Assembly (NCBI GenBank): GCA_029310945.1 | Contig: JARJFC010000127.1 | Coordinates: 1 to 5,359, forward strand | Source: Leptospira sp. 96542 | GTDB taxonomy: Bacteria; Spirochaetota; Leptospiria; Leptospirales; Leptospiraceae | Direction of reading: 5' to 3' | DNA: 5,359 nucleotides | Shown here: positions 5,214 to 5,359 of the stretch, piece after piece | How positions within the stretch are numbered: the stretch's first letter is position 1 | How the letters are laid out: each line of letters begins with the position of its first letter | Made by a program: the position numbers and the translations under genes | The notes under the pieces: model-generated | Databases searched by the model: none | The model's input: only the letters and a program-made list of their open reading frames with translations | What the model was told of the DNA's origin: nothing

Positions 5214-5359
5214 GGCTAACATACGCTACCCACTTCGCTTCGGGACAAGCCCTCGCTCGGTCTGCGACACATAGGCTTCCTGGCACTCCCCTTGCCTGCG
5301 CAAGTGTCGTTCCAGTCCCTAACGTCCCGTTACCGGGACTCAGGGTCAGCCTACGTCGG
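5214..5359 (+). repeat. attC-like repeat H (5' part, cut by window edge)
   Basis: The element starts with left core GGCTAAC at 5214-5220, spacer ATA and L'' CGCTACCCA at 5224-5232. It then follows the plan of repeats B and E: hairpin 1 GGG-ACAAG-CCC, hairpin 2 GTC-TGC-GAC, S'' ACATAGGCT, a CTTGC/GCAAG hairpin, hairpin 4 GTCCCG-TTAC-CGGGAC and S' AGCCTACGT at 5348-5356. The window ends three bases into L' (CGG). Confidence 0.82.

Larger units (their letters stand above)
4182..5359 (+). mobile_element. Gene cassette 7 (putative lipoprotein gene + repeat H), right end outside window
   Basis: The start from 4181 (GTTAGCCGCAATTGTGA) is complementary to 5204-5220 at 16 of 17 positions, the mismatch again being A/C at position 11. 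This is a third core variant (TTAGCC), present only at the two ends of this cassette. The cassette continues past the window edge, where the GTT core of repeat H should lie. Confidence 0.7.

Noticed and set aside
1..5359. Insertion sequences or transposons bounded by the repeats
   Set aside because: No transposase is encoded and no target-site duplications are seen. The terminal complementarity is specific to each cassette rather than one fixed inverted repeat.

Overview
The window looks like a slice through an integron-type gene-cassette array, read left to right on the + strand. Short AT-rich genes, or non-coding inserts, alternate with GC-rich, strongly folded repeats of about 161-166 bp. 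Each complete repeat starts with a 7-mer ending in AAC and ends with a 7-mer starting GTT, the layout of integron attC sites (RYYYAAC...GTTRRRY). No integrase gene lies in the window, so the integron assignment rests on site architecture, cassette layout and covariation, not on a recombinase. The low-GC genes, Lys/Asn/Ile-rich proteins, a possible spirochaete-type lipoprotein signal and the AnkR/TonB-C protein would suit a spirochaete such as Leptospira. That taxonomic guess is an inference of moderate to low confidence.

Layout, with boundaries placed between G and TT of each GTT core. Left edge: 3' part of repeat A (1-126). Cassette 1 (121-1060): exported ankyrin + TonB-C-terminal-domain protein and repeat B. 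Cassette 2 (1061-2188): DUF2971-family protein and repeat C. Cassette 3 (2189-2547): non-coding 202-bp core and repeat D. Cassette 4 (2548-3460): 228-aa unassigned protein with a DUF2971-like C-terminal motif and repeat E. Cassettes 5 (3461-3822) and 6 (3823-4181): two tandem near-copies of the cassette 3 type, with repeats F and G. Cassette 7 (4182 to beyond the window): 326-aa putative lipoprotein and repeat H, cut by the window edge.

The most striking signal is in the cassette ends. The first ~18 bases of every cassette are the reverse complement of the bases that open the repeat at its own far end, not of the repeat just before it. The sequence of this end pair changes from cassette to cassette while the pairing is kept. 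This is what excision as a circle and re-integration at GTT would produce, but the pairing is much longer than the ~7-bp core of classical attC sites. Inside the repeats, at least five further stems are kept by compensatory changes. Nearly every imperfect pair is A opposite C on the + strand, which is G opposite T on the - strand. This suggests selection for folding of the bottom strand as single-stranded DNA, the strand integron integrases recombine.

The four genes appear to be independent cassette cargo, all in one direction and three with their own ribosome-binding site. They do not look like members of one pathway. The non-coding cassettes carry no convincing ORF.
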